Positions 1 to 11,487 of a DNA stretch of 64,000 bases are shown here, piece after piece; positions within the stretch are counted from its first letter, which is position 1, and every line of letters starts with the position of its first letter. The DNA is from Neoscytalidium dimidiatum (taxonomy: Eukaryota > Ascomycota > Dothideomycetes > Botryosphaeriales > Botryosphaeriaceae). The translations under genes were made by a program, and so were the position numbers. The stretch covers positions 3,162,001 through 3,226,000 of the forward strand of contig CM074698.1 of the NCBI GenBank assembly GCA_037367355.1, written 5' to 3'. The notes under the pieces were generated by a model. The model did no database searches. It was not told the DNA's origin and saw nothing but the letters and a program-made list of their open reading frames with translations.

Positions 1-679
1 CGCCGCGCCGGGTTCTGACGTCTGGGGGAGGGATTGGCGTGCCTTCAATGCTCGCGGGCTAAGGGAAAGCCTTCCTGCGCTCCAGCTCCCAAGACCTCCC
101 CCGCACTTCACGACCTGTAGTCCGGACCCTAGCCATCGTCATTCGCCGCGACGGAGCACGCTGTGCTCATCGCGCGCCGCCGACGCTGCTGCTTGTGACT
201 TAAGGGCCCCGAGCTCCCCAGACTCTACGCGGCCGCCTTGATCCTTCACCCACGCCTTGCGCCTAAAAAGTGTCCTGGACCACGAGCGCCAGTCCGCGCC
301 GCAGCACTGCACAATTATTGCGCCAGCCCACCCGCTGCTCTCCAACCCACCCTGTCCGCCCTCCCCTTACCCGAACCATCGCGTGTGTCCACCGCGGTGT
401 CACAGCCCACCATTTAAACGCGTCGCCCGCCCCATTGACCGAGCTCCAATCTCTCTCTCTCTCCTCCCCAGCTCGCCCTGATCCTTCGCCAGCCGCACGC
501 ACGCAAGCCCGGCTAATCCCACTGCGACCTCCCCCCCTCGTCCCAGCTCTAAGCCAAATTCGCCCTCCCTCAACTTCCCCTCCGCCGAGAACCGCGCCGC
601 CCTAGTAAATTTACTATCGCGCCAGCGCCGGCGCTCGCCCTATACTCAGACCACTTTCCTCCACCCATCTCACCCCGCT
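1..679. other. 5' flank and promoter of the acetyl-CoA synthetase gene
   Basis: No convincing gene is visible. The stretch is C-rich and pyrimidine-rich, with a short CT run near 438-460, typical of a fungal promoter and 5' leader running into the ATG at 680. The open frames here are short and have no recognisable motifs. Confidence 0.6.
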
Positions 680-3097
680 ATGTCCGAAGGCGCAGTCAAG
701 CCGCCTACCGGCCCCGTTGTGGCCGAGGCGCATGAGGTCGACACCTACCACATTCCAGAGGCTTTCTTCAAGTGAGTATCCCTCTCTCTCTGTGTGTGCG
801 CGCCAATGGCGCCGTGCCGAAATCGCCATGTCCATGTCGAATGCCGAGTTTCGGCCAAGGGCGGGGCAACCGATTCGAACAACCCCGCGCTAGCTGCGCT
901 GTCCGGCCCCTCCACCAGCTCCGTCAACAAAATTACTGGGCCGGGGACGAGCTTTTCTCACGCGACGCGGCGGCGAGGATGACGACGACGACGACGACGA
1001 AGCGCTGCTAACAGAGCCATGGCAGGAAGCACCCAAGCAAACCGCATCTCGAGAGCCTTGACCACTACAAGAAGCTGTACAAGGAGTCGGTCGAGGAGCC
1101 GCACAAGTTCTGGGGCGAGCGGGCGCGCGAGCTCCTGACCTGGGAGCGCGACTTCCAGACCGTCCACTCCGGCAGCTTCGAGAACGGCGACAATGCCTGG
1201 TTTCTCGAGGGCCGCCTCAATGCCTCGTACAACTGTGTTGACCGCCACGCGATCAAGAACCCCAACAAGCCCGCCATCATCTACGAGGCCGACGAGTACA
1301 ATGAGGGTCGCACCATCACCTACGGCGAGCTCCTGCGCGAGGTCTCGAGGCTGGCCTACGTGCTGAAGCAGATGGGCGTCCAGAAGGGTGACACCGTTGC
1401 GCTGTACCTGCCCATGATTCCCGAGGCCGTCATCTCCTTCCTCGCCTGCACGCGTATCGGCGCTGTTCACTCAGTCGTCTTCGCCGGCTTCTCCTCCGAT
1501 TCGCTGCGCGACCGCATTATCGACGCCAAGTCCAAGGTCATTATCACCACAGATGAGGGCAGGCGCGGTGGAAAGGTCATTGGCACCAAGAAGATCGTGG
1601 ACGAGGCGCTCAAGCAGTGCCCCGAGGTCTCGCACTGCTTGGTGTACAAGCGCACCGGCTCCGACGTCCCGTGGACTCAGGGTCGTGATTTCTGGTGGCA
1701 CGAGGAGGTTGAGAAGTACCCCAACTACATTGCCCCGGAATCGATGGCGTCGGAGGACCCGCTCTTCCTGCTGTACACCTCTGGTTCGACCGGCAAGCCC
1801 AAGGGTGTCATGCACACCACGGCCGGCTACCTGCTGGGCGCTGCGATGACGGGCAAGTATGTCTTCGACATCCACGACAGCGATATCTTTTTCTGCGGTG
1901 GCGATGTTGGCTGGATTACTGGCCACACGTATGTTGTGTACGCCCCGCTACTGCTCGGTGTTGCAACGGTCGTGTTCGAGGGTACCCCTGCTTATCCGGA
2001 CTTCTCCCGCTACTGGGATGTCGTCGAGAAGCACGGCGTCACGCAGTTCTACGTCGCTCCCACTGCGCTGAGGTTGTTGAAGCGTGCTGGTGACCACCAT
2101 GTGAAACATCAGATGAAGAACCTGAGAGTGCTCGGTTCGGTCGGTGAGCCCATCGCGGCCGAGGTGTGGAAGTGGTACTTCGAGATCGTCGGCAAGGAGG
2201 AGTCGCACATCGTCGACACGTACTGGCAAACCGAGACCGGTTCCCACGTTATCACCCCTCTCGGTGGCATCACTCCCACTAAGCCCGGCAGCGCCTCCCT
2301 TCCTTTCTTTGGTATCGAGCCCGCCATCATTGACCCTGTGTCTGGTGAGGAGATCCACGGCAACGATGTCGAGGGTGTTCTGGCCTTCAAGAAGCCGTGG
2401 CCCAGCATGGCCAGGACAGTGTGGGGCGCACACAAGCGGTACATGGACACCTACCTGAACGTGTACAAGGGCTACTACTTCACGGGCGATGGTGCTGGCC
2501 GTGACCACGAGGGTTACTACTGGATCCGTGGCCGTGTCGACGATGTTGTCAACGTGTCCGGTCACCGTCTGTCAACGGCAGAGATTGAGGCAGCCCTGAT
2601 CGAGCACCGTAAGTCAGATGGACCTAGCGAACGGAAAGACACTAACTTTGTGCCACAGACTCTGTTGCCGAGGCTGCTGTCGTGGGCATTCATGACGAGC
2701 TCACTGGCCAGGCTGTGAACGCATTTGTCGCGCTCAAGGAGGGCAACGGCTCGAGCGAGCAGACCAAGAAAGATCTCATCCTACAGGTCCGGAAGTCGAT
2801 TGGACCGTTTGCCGCGCCCAAGGCTGTGTTCGTGGTGCCGGATCTTCCAAAGACGCGGTCCGGCAAGATCATGCGCCGCATCTTGCGGAAGATCCTGGCG
2901 GGTGAGGAGGACCAACTGGGCGACACTTCGACGGTAAGTTACTAATCAAACGGATCCCCTTCCGCAAGCCAAGCCAAGCTCATATGTACGCGTGGCTCGG
3001 ATGACTCGGCTCTTTACTAATGCTTGGCATGCAGCTGTCGGACCCTTCGGTGGTTGACAAGATCATCGACACGGTGCACCAGAGCAAGAAGAAATGA
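680..3097 (+). CDS. facA: Acetyl-CoA synthetase (AMP-forming)
   Basis: Makes acetyl-CoA from acetate, ATP and CoA through acetyl-AMP; needed for growth on acetate and C2 compounds, mostly cytosolic. Four exons: 680-771, 1026-2608, 2659-2933 and 3035-3097, giving 670 aa, the same length as the Aspergillus FacA family. The frame closes at every join. The adenylation-domain signature [11 protein letters not shown] lies at about 1774-1806, followed by the WxTGHTY and [11 protein letters not shown] motifs. The C-terminal acetylatable lysine motif SGKIMRR is in exon 3. Intron 1 is long for this window (254 nt) and contains a GAC trinucleotide run. The join at 2608/2659 gives EHHS where related proteins, as I recall them, have other residues, so that boundary is slightly less certain. 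The divergently organised upstream side shows no gene. Confidence 0.95.
979..1000. repeat. GAC trinucleotide microsatellite in intron 1 of facA
   Basis: About seven tandem GAC/ACG units are visible inside the first intron. It lies outside the coding sequence, so length change would not alter the protein. Confidence 0.8.
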
Positions 3098-4021
3098 ACG
3101 ATTCCCCACTTCACGGCGTGACGGATACGGTAATGTCGCACGAGAGATAGCGGACGTCGAGAGTCTAGCGGTGGCTGTGCTGGCGGGCGGGAGCCCGTGT
3201 TGTTCTTTTTTATGAGTGGCGTTGAGGAGGCAGGTTGACACAAAGGAGGGTGGGTGTACCCAGACCAGGCTGAATGGCCGTCGTCATGTGCGGTTTTTTC
3301 CCGGGCTTAAAGCGGTAATGATTCCATTGACAGCGCATTGCACCTTGTCACAGCACGAGCGAGGAGGCTCTTGGAGTAGCTAGCTACCGGGTAGAGCGTG
3401 GAGAATTAAGAAGGCATTCTGAATCAAAGGGGGTGTCGCGTTTGTGTGATTTGTGAAGCGAGACGCGCTGTCTGGAACGCGCGGGGCCGTGGCCGTCGCA
3501 GCGCCAGCGGCGCCTGACGGCGGCGAGGTCTTAGCAGATTGCGCGGCCTGAGCTGCGTGCTGACGAGATTGCCCACTCGAAGTCGGGCTCTATGTACATT
3601 CTCGAGCGGGGAGAGGTCAAGCCGATCGTAAAATGGAGGTTCGTGACAGGCACAGCCCCCGCCAGGCACGGTGATAAGGCTGTATGTCCGCTGCGCACGG
3701 TCGCCCGCGCAACGAGGGCGCGCAAAGTCGGGGGGCGGGAAATCGGCGCGCGCGACACCAGTGCGCGACGCCAAGCCTTCCAAGCCGACCTTGGCCTGTC
3801 TGCACTGCCTTCTTTGCCGTCATCCAGCCGCCCGCTCGCTTCGCTCCCTCTCGTGTTGTCTTATACACCCTCGCCCTTTCGGCCTGGCACTGTCGTTCGC
3901 TCCCCCTTCAACAACAACAACCCGCGGTCAACACACCTTCCATCCCGCATAACCTACGCTCGCTCAGTGCTCCGGTCGCTCCCTGGGATCGCCGCACTCG
4001 GCCGCGCCTCTTCTCCACACA
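3098..4021. other. Intergenic region and ADAM promoter
   Basis: It holds the 3' flank of facA and a CT-rich promoter-like stretch just before the ATG at 4022. Open frames crossing 3592-4298 overlap the ADAM signal-peptide exon in other frames and show no motifs. I see no separate gene. Confidence 0.6.
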
Positions 4022-6587
4022 ATGCGCCTCTTCCGCGCCGCCGCTACGGCGGTTGCGTCGTGCGCTTGGACGGCAGTCGTCGTCATCCCCACCCTTTTGG
4101 TCGCTGTCAACGCAAGCTCGGTGGCCCGGAACCCACTCACGGCCCTGGAGACCGTTCGCAATCCCCGGATCAACACCTACAATAACCGCGTCACCGCCCT
4201 GTCGGAATTCGACCTGTTCTTCGATCTCTACAATGACCACCGCGTGCGCCTGTCGCTCGAGCCCAACCACGACATCATTGCGGAGGGTGCGACGATAGAA
4301 TATCTCGGTCCGGACGGCCAGGTCACTCGTCGGGAGCCCATCCAGCGTTTGGACCACAAGGTCTACAAGGGCCGCGCCTGGGTCAAGAGAGGAGACGATC
4401 CCAACACCAGATGGGTCGACAAGGGCTGGGCCCGCATCACCGTGCGCCGCGATGGGAAGCACCCGCTGTTCGAAGGAGTCTTCAGCCTGGACTTCGACCA
4501 CCACCATGTGCAGATGTCTTCCAGTTACACCGCGACCAAACACATGCTGGACCCTGAACTGGAACCCTCGGATGATGAGTACATGGTCGTGTGGAGGGAC
4601 TCGGATATTTCGGAGACTGCGTACGATTACGAACACCAAGAGCTGAGGCGCGACGTAGGTTCGGAGCTCGCGTGCCACTCCGATAAGCTTCAATTTAACA
4701 TGAACCTGGATCACCCCATCTATGGCCGAATGCTTAAACGCGAAGAAGGTTTCTGGAGTACTCCGATCAGTTCGCTCTTTTCGAAGCGTCAACTCGACAC
4801 CACGCCTGGATCCGGCAACTCCGCCGGTGTGAACTTGGTCTCTACCATTGGATCGACCGCCGGTTGCCCCACTGCTCGGAAAGTCGCCCTGGTTGGCGTC
4901 GCTACCGACTGCACGTACACCGCGTCATTCAATTCTACTGAATCAGCTAGGGCCAACGTCATCAGTGTCATGAACTCCGCCTCGGATCTGTATGAGTCTA
5001 CTTTTAACATCACTCTCGGTCTCCAGAATCTGACTGTCAGCGACGCTACGTGTCCCGGAACACCTCAGCAAAGCACCCCATGGAACCAGGACTGCTCTGA
5101 CAGCATTACCATCCAGGACCGTCTCAACCTGTTTTCCGAATGGCGAGGCGCAAGGCAGGACACCAATTCCCACTGGACTCTTCTGACTACCTGCGCTACC
5201 GGTCAAGCCGTTGGTCTTGCTTGGCTTGGACAAGCATGTGTGCAGGGCTCCATGAGCGAAAACTCAACAAGCGGCAGCGAGACTGTTGCCAGCGCGAACG
5301 TAGTTGCCCGCACGAACACGGAATGGCAAGTTGTTGCTCACGAGACTGGCCACACTTTTGGTGCTGTGCACGACTGCACGTCTTCAACATGCTCCGACGG
5401 CAACACTGTCAACTCTCAGCAATGTTGCCCTCTAAGTTCTAGCACCTGCGATGCTGGCGAGCAGTTCATCATGAACCCGTCCACAGCCCGCGGTATCACC
5501 AGGTTTTCGGCTTGCTCCATTGGAAACATTTGTAGTGCCATGGGCCGTAACAGTGTCAAGTCCGACTGTTTGACTAACAACAGAGGAGTTACAACTATTT
5601 CCGGTCAGCAATGCGGCAACGGAATTGTCGAAGAAGGGGAGGACTGCGATTGTGGTGGCGAATCTGGCTGTGGCAGCAACCCGTGCTGTGACCCCACGAC
5701 CTGCAAATTCAGGAATAACGCAGTCTGCGACGATTCGAACGAGGACTGCTGCCGCAACTGCCAGTTTGCCTCGGCCAATACTGTGTGCCGAGAGTCTACC
5801 GGCGACTGCGACCCCGAAGAGCGCTGCTCGGGTGACTCTCCGTACTGTCCCGCTGATCAGACTGCCAACGATGGTACTAGCTGCGGTGATGGCTTGAAAT
5901 GTGCAAGTGGACAATGTACCAGCAGAGACCAACAGTGCAAGTCTGCTTTGGGGGCGTACACTCAGGGTACCAACGACACCTATGCCTGCAATTCCCAAAC
6001 TTGCGTCATCAGCTGTGCAAGCCCGCAATTCGGCTCCAACGTGTGCTACAGTTTGCAGCAGAACTTCCTGGATGGTACGGAGTGTTCCGGTGGTGGTCAT
6101 TGCGATAACGTAAGTTTTCATCCTGCCCAAAGCAGTTGGCCCGCATCTTCTAACGTTATTACAGGGTCGCTGTGTTGGTTCCGACGTTGGAAAAGAGATC
6201 AAGAGCTGGATCGACGACCACAAGGGCGTTGTCATTGGCGTCTCTGTCGGCGTCGGTGTCATCCTCCTCCTCGCCATTTTCGGCTGCATTTCTCGGGCCT
6301 GCCGTCGTCGTCGCATGCGTTCCCGCGTCAAAGCTGCCGCCGCAGCCGGTAATGCTGCCCCCTGGCCTGGCGCAAACACCCGCAGACCGAACCTCCCTCG
6401 CGTGCCTCCTCCATGGGCTCCAGGTAACCGCAGCGTTGGAATGAGCTCGAATGAAAGTCAACAACCCTTCATGGCACCCGTGTCACCTAATAACCCGGCT
6501 GCACCGCCCTACAACCACAACGGTGGTGGTGGCTGGTATGGCCCGCCGCCTCCCGCGTATTCCGGCCCCTCTGTTAGGTACGCATAG
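4022..6587 (+). CDS. ADAM-type membrane metalloprotease with disintegrin domain
   Basis: Zinc-dependent adamalysin protease, predicted type I membrane protein that would shed or cut surface proteins. Two exons, 4022-6109 and 6165-6587, give 836 aa. The order is: N-terminal hydrophobic signal (about 1-32), propeptide, two Kex2-like KR sites near residues 240 and 257, catalytic domain with HETGHTFGAVHD (zinc ligands His440, His444, His450; catalytic Glu441), disintegrin/cysteine-rich region from Cys531 to about 660, and one transmembrane segment at about 717-738 followed by a basic stop-transfer (CRRRR). The tail is short and proline-rich. Architecture matches fungal ADM-A/ADM-B proteins; which of the two it is cannot be told by eye. 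The active-site motif is intact, so an active protease is expected. Confidence 0.93.
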
Positions 6588-7962
6588 AGTTGTGGAACGT
6601 TATAAAGAGCCTTGTACAGATTCATAATACCCCCTCATCCTCTTTTTTTTTTTTTGACGTTTCGCGTGTGCGAATCTCTCAGACCCTATTGTAAAAAGCT
6701 CCTGAATCGAGTTTTTGCATAATGCCGGTTACGAATTTCCTTTTGCTGCATCCGTAGTTAGCCACTCCCACTGTCATCCTCATCATCTCATCATCATTGT
6801 CATTTCTAAGCGTTTTCCATCATTTTCTATTTTTGTCGTTCCCGCGCGAAAAAGAGGGAGAAGAGTATTCGTTGCAGCAAGAGGCATATACTACTGATCT
6901 GGAGGCGTTTTCGCACGCGTTTTGTGCGTAGGGGTCTTTTCGAGTCCGTCATCGAGTTGCGCCCGCGTTTCCGCCGCTGGAGGGAGAAGAGCGAGGCGTG
7001 GAACGACAGCCTCTGGATGCCGTGGACCACGCGCTCCGAGTCACGCCTGCCGATCGACTGAACGCTCGACGCGCAAGCTCCGCTCTTGTTTGATCACCGG
7101 ATCGACAGTCAGATCGGATCAGATCTCAGATCAGCTTATGCATGAGCGTTATCACCGTGGGGGCCGGCTCGGGCGCTACTCTGTTGACTGGCTCTTGTTT
7201 GACGATGGCCCGTGTGGTAAACGGTGGTATAGGAATGGGTCCTGTCTTTCTGGATTGCATAGCATTGTGGGGATACGACGAAGGTATTTGGGTGGACAAC
7301 GGTGGATATTGGGCTGTTTGGGAAAGGGAGCGAAAGACTCCCGATAGTTTTGTCCATATCCAGAGATCACCGGATAAGTCTACTGGGAAAGGGAATATTG
7401 ATGTAGTTTTCCTGGTCATCGGATCTACGCCCTTCATGGATTTTGTTGATCTCGTGGGGAGGGAGTTGAAGCAGTCGTCCGGACGCAAATGTACAGCTAC
7501 TTCATGTATCTCTGCATCCGGACGAATGCTTCCACACCCCCATGGGGCGAAGTCACAGTACCAAAACCACCCTGGCTCTCAGCCCTGGCTCCCGTCATGC
7601 CAAGCCAATACCGTTCTCCGCCCCCCTCCCCAAAAGCCCCAAGCACAGCCAAGTCCGCTCACCCGGAAAGATCGTATCACACCCACACACATCTCGAACG
7701 CGTGCGGCACGGACGTCCGTACTCTTCCTTCTTTGCCTGATCGGCCGTTCAGGCGTCTTTTTGCCGCGCGGTCTTGCCCCCAGCTGCCCTACCCCGGACC
7801 AGCCCCGCGCATGGGCCCATCCGCCAATCACATTCCGAGGCAGCTTCCCTGCTTTCGCCTCTCCTCGCGCTCCCTATTAAAATACGCCCCGAGAGCGCGG
7901 CAGGAGCGCGCGCCAAGGTTGGACGTGGAGTGATTGTCTTGAAATTGCGGCGAGAAGCGCTT

Positions 7963-7990
7963 GCGTGGCGTGGCGTGGCGTGGCGTGGCG
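7963..7990. repeat. GCGTG pentanucleotide tandem repeat
   Basis: Five full GCGTG units plus a partial sixth in perfect tandem array, in non-coding DNA. Confidence 0.9.
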
Positions 7991-8134
7991 CATGCGGGAC
8001 TTGCGGGTATTTTTTCCTTTTTCCCTCCGAGGGAAGTTGGAGGTGGACGGGCTATGGGGTTCGTTGGGGCAAGGGCATGCTAGTGGTGCTGGGCGACGAT
8101 TGGCCGGTAGGCGTCGTTGTCGAAGGAGAGAAAA

Positions 8135-8152
8135 GGGGGGGGGGGGGGGGGG
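8135..8152. repeat. Run of 18 G
   Basis: An uninterrupted G homopolymer of 18. Its exact length is likely to be unreliable in sequencing. Confidence 0.9.
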
Positions 8153-9367
8153 AAATGCTGCGTTAGAGATTGGCCGGGAATCTCGCGGCATGTGCGTCGG
8201 TAGCGGGCGAAGGGTTCTTTGTGCCTTCGCCGTGCTTTTTCGGGTAAGGTGCAAAGCAAAGGGTGTGGCCGGGCGTGTTATACTCTGTGATTATATGCAT
8301 TCACAGATCTTGCATACTGGTGGTTACTTACTCTGGCGTTGATCCGCTACACAGGTTCAGTGAAGGGACAAGCGGGTTCAACGGCGGCCGTGATCGGTGT
8401 TTACGCAGTACTGATGGGATATTTTTTGCAAGATCAGATGTGCATGAATCTGAAAAGAATATTGGAAGCAAATACGTGTCCCCCGACGGAGATACTGTGC
8501 ATTTCCAAGTGGTGGATCACGTAAACAAGAGCGACTATGTACGGAATTACCACAAGGTGCAGCGCGTGCATTATCAATTCGTTTACATGATGTCTTTATC
8601 CAAGCTCAAGCGAAGGGCTTTTGCCGAGAAGCTCTTCATCGGGCGAGGGGGCTAGGGTGGATGATTGATGTTGAGGGGTCCTAAAGCATCGGGGCTTAGT
8701 GATGCTAGCGGACCATGAAATTAATAGAGTGTTATGATGGATTTTATTGAGTGTTTACGAGAAGCAAAATGAATGAATTAGTAGATTAATAAATGCTATC
8801 AAGTTAAACTACCTAGATACATATCTTATACACTAACAAATCAATGGTAAGGTACTGTCAGAGTCTATTGAGCACGCCATCACATGCGCTGTTGAATGAG
8901 CTGATGATGTGGCAGGTATTGGGTTCCACAGAAATGCCACTAGATCTCAACAGACCGACCTTGCTGTGTCTGCTCAAATGATGACGACGTCGGGCATTAG
9001 AGGCGGAGAAGCGGCGGGGTCTGTGAAGGGGGCAATCGAATTTGATGCAGTAGAAGGGAAAGGACGTTTGATGGCTATCGTGGTAGCTATTCCCGAGGTG
9101 CTTGAACATCAGAAGTCAATGAAGGATGAAACCGCGGCTTCCGATAATCGGACAGCTGCAGGACTGGCTCAATAGCGATGCATCACAAAGAATTACCATT
9201 GAATGGTGAAGGAATCATTCGCGTAAGCTCATGCAATGAACTGATCCATTGCCATCTTTTAGTGACTTCCCACACGTGTTTCCCCGATGGCCCGCTGAAC
9301 CCACCCGTCCGCGACTTCTCGGCCTGATTCAAGGGCCTTCCCGGTCGAAGATCAAACGCTCGCTCGC

Positions 9368-9374
9368 TATAAAT
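9368..9374 (+). promoter_or_regulatory. TATA-like element upstream of the C2H2 gene
   Basis: TATAAAT sits about 265 nt before the ATG at 9639 and is followed by a C/T-rich stretch, a common fungal core promoter arrangement. The long leader makes the assignment tentative. Confidence 0.4.
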
Positions 9375-9638
9375 TACGCTTTTCCTCGCCCAAAACCCCC
9401 CACTCTCCTCTCCCTCACTAACATCTACTCTGTGGCCCATCCCCATCTCTATGGTATCAACAATCTCTGGGCCCTGCTTCTCAGCGACGCTCTCTGGATC
9501 GCCGACTTGGGCATCCAGGCCAACAACGACTAGGCAACCTCAACCCTATCACAAGCACACACTCAACATCTCCTGCACTCGCACCCATAGCCGAAGAGTC
9601 GCCATATTCTCCAATAACTGGTCGAACTATTTCGCAAA

Positions 9639-10490
9639 ATGACTATGTTCGAGTGTGACGCGTGTCCGCGGCGATTCGCTACCGAACTCGCTCGTAACCA
9701 ACACATGTATGCACTCGACCACTGGATCTGGCCTTATGAGTGTGAAACCTGTGACACTAGATTCACCACACAATCCCTTTGCGACGAGCACATGAGGGTC
9801 GAGCGTCACTGGAGCTACCCTTACGAGTGCCCGTGCGGGCTAGCCTTCCGCGTCGAATACGCGCTCGACGACCACCAGGACCAGAAGCGCCACTACGCCC
9901 ACCTCTACTGCAAGGACTGCGACCGCTTCTTCCAGAACGAGAACAACCTGCGCCAGCACCGCAACTCGCGCGTCCACCGCGGCACCGAGGTCAGCTGCCC
10001 CTTCTGCCAGGCCGGCTTCACCACCGCCTCGGGCGTCTCGCACCACCTGGAGTCATCCGCCTGCCCCAAGGCCCGCAACCTCGACCGCGCCGCCATCCAC
10101 CGCGCCCTCCGCCAGCGCGACCCGGCCGGCCTCATCACCGAGCGCCTGCTCGAGTGGTCCGGCGAGACCGACCGCGCCGCCGCCGCCGGCGCCCAGTGGG
10201 AGCCGGCCGCCGCCTGGAACGGCCACGGTTACCAGTGCTACATCTGCAGGAAGCTGTTCGGCACCGCCAACGGCCTGCGCCAGCACGTCGCCAGCCCCGT
10301 CCACCAGGCCCCGCTGTACCACTGCCCGAACAAGCGCGGCCCGTGCGGCGGCAGGAAGTTCCCGACGCTGGCCGCGCTGTTCAACCATCTCGAGAGCGAG
10401 AGCTGCGGCTACGCGCGCTTCGAGACCGTCCAGAAGAACGTGAAGGATTTCTTTGGCGGCGGTGCTCAGAGGGCCATCGCCCTCGCCTAG
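9639..10490 (+). CDS. C2H2 zinc-finger protein with about seven fingers
   Basis: Single exon, 283 aa. Fingers follow each other from the N-terminus: FECDAC...H-x5-H, YECETC...H-x5-H, then YECPCG (C-x-C, non-canonical spacing), LYCKDC...H-x5-H, VSCPFC ending in H...C, then after a linker of about 50 residues YQCYIC...H-x5-H and a last one with widely spaced cysteines (YHCPN...C...H...C). The repeated H-x5-H spacing is the type seen in fungal zinc-finger proteins and U1-like/dsRNA-binding fingers. It could bind DNA or RNA; the sequence does not decide this. GC at third positions rises sharply after about 9780, so the start and the body differ in codon use. No partner gene lies next to it. Confidence 0.8.
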   Translation: MTMFECDACPRRFATELARNQHMYALDHWIWPYECETCDTRFTTQSLCDEHMRVERHWSYPYECPCGLAFRVEYALDDHQDQKRHYAHLYCKDCDRFFQNENNLRQHRNSRVHRGTEVSCPFCQAGFTTASGVSHHLESSACPKARNLDRAAIHRALRQRDPAGLITERLLEWSGETDRAAAAGAQWEPAAAWNGHGYQCYICRKLFGTANGLRQHVASPVHQAPLYHCPNKRGPCGGRKFPTLAALFNHLESESCGYARFETVQKNVKDFFGGGAQRAIALA

Positions 10491-10495
10491 ACGGC

Positions 10496-11487
10496 GAGCG
10501 CTGGGTGGCGCTCCTTTTCCTTGTGCGGAAAGCAGCGTCGGAGGAGCCTCTGGCTGGCTGGGAGTCAAGGGGGCCCGTTGCGTCTGCGGCATGAGGTGCT
10601 TTCCTTGCCAGTAAAGGCTCTGGCACATTTGGAGCACTGTCTATGTCAATAGACAGGCCGAGTGGGACCATGTCTTCTCCAGTGAAGAAGACGCATCATG
10701 GATTTCTTTCCAACGAGATCGAGATGGTGTTGCGCTCTGCTTCAATGCAGCGCGAAGACCGAGGCTATCCTTCCAGAAGGGAATCGATAGCTCTATGGAA
10801 CGTGACAGACCTTCCCCTAGGAGAAAGAGGCGTTGGACAGAACCAATTTCCTCCTTCACCGTAATAGAGTCAGGAGAAGCTTTCGCCAAAAGAGCGACAC
10901 GAGAGCGAGAACTTGTATTCCACCCTCCAGGTGGAAGTCTTTATAGACAGACATTTCTTTTTTGTGGACTCAGAGAAATGCTCCTGTTTTACGGCCCCCT
11001 CTTCCCACTGAGAGGAAGAGATGTGGATGAGATTGTCGCCGTGTGACCGAGAGTCCTGGGTGACTATCAACCGGGCTGGTTTGGACCTAGACGTCTTTAT
11101 GATTCACGAAGATTCACTGTATATGATACCAATTCTCCGTACTTTTTCCTTGGGCTACTTAGGCATTTGTCTTAGAAATTTGCTAGATTAGGCGAAAGAA
11201 GCTCAGATTTCGGCGACAGCGCCGCTTACTAAAACATTTGGGTTCCGAGTACCCTTAAAAGGGCAAATCTCTCTAGAAAAGAGAGCCCACGCATGGATGT
11301 CCCTCGTGGGTGGAGGTCTCTCAAGAGAAAAGTATCCCGATTTGAATGCCCGGTTGTAGCGAGGGTCTCTAAACGAGGGAGCCCAGAATGTTCAGCTTTT
11401 TTGGGCGGGGATCTTTCAAGAGATGAGATTAAGTGGATGCCTCTTGCTTTGAGTTTGGGACTGAATATAGGATGGGAGAGATCCTAT
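10496..11487. other. Hairpin-rich non-coding stretch downstream of the zinc-finger gene
   Basis: At least six perfect 7-bp stems with short loops occur here: 10637-43/10650-56, 10672-78/10686-92, 10918-24/10930-36, 10952-58/10974-80, 10999-11005/11014-20 and 11467-73/11481-87. Several further stems of 6-8 bp occur, for example 10496-501/10508-13, 10606-11/10620-25, 10764-69/10786-91, 11269-74/11280-85, 11286-91/11305-10 and 11381-88/11399-406. No protein gene is supported. The sequence may be a structured transcript or decayed repeat; function unknown. Confidence 0.5.

Larger units (their letters stand above)
6588..9638. other. 3-kb non-coding stretch
   Basis: It has 3' flank sequence of the ADAM gene with poly-T runs, a GCGTG pentanucleotide repeat, an 18-G run, an AT-rich stretch at about 8700-8850 and the zinc-finger promoter at its right end. 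One 263-codon open frame (7142-7933, +) has no motif and turns into proline/serine-rich low-complexity sequence, so I do not call it. Nothing else is supported. Confidence 0.55.

Noticed and set aside
958..2565. Long minus-strand open frames antisense to acetyl-CoA synthetase
   Set aside because: Produced by strong G/C third-position bias of the real gene; no motifs.
3592..4298. Two overlapping plus-strand open frames of about 200 codons before and into the ADAM gene
   Set aside because: They overlap the ADAM signal peptide and propeptide exon in other frames; arginine/proline-rich composition typical of shadows in GC-rich DNA.
7142..7933. 263-codon open frame on the plus strand
   Set aside because: No motif, second half is low-complexity Pro/Ser/Arg sequence, no intron logic and no partner; the first 100 residues alone do not resemble any family I know.
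8135..8152. G run as a G-quadruplex control element
   Set aside because: A pure 18-G homopolymer far from any start codon; length is unreliable and no second G tract supports a specific role.
9779..10594. 271-codon open frame overlapping the zinc-finger gene in another frame
   Set aside because: Almost only Arg/Pro/Leu, a shadow of the GC-rich coding frame.
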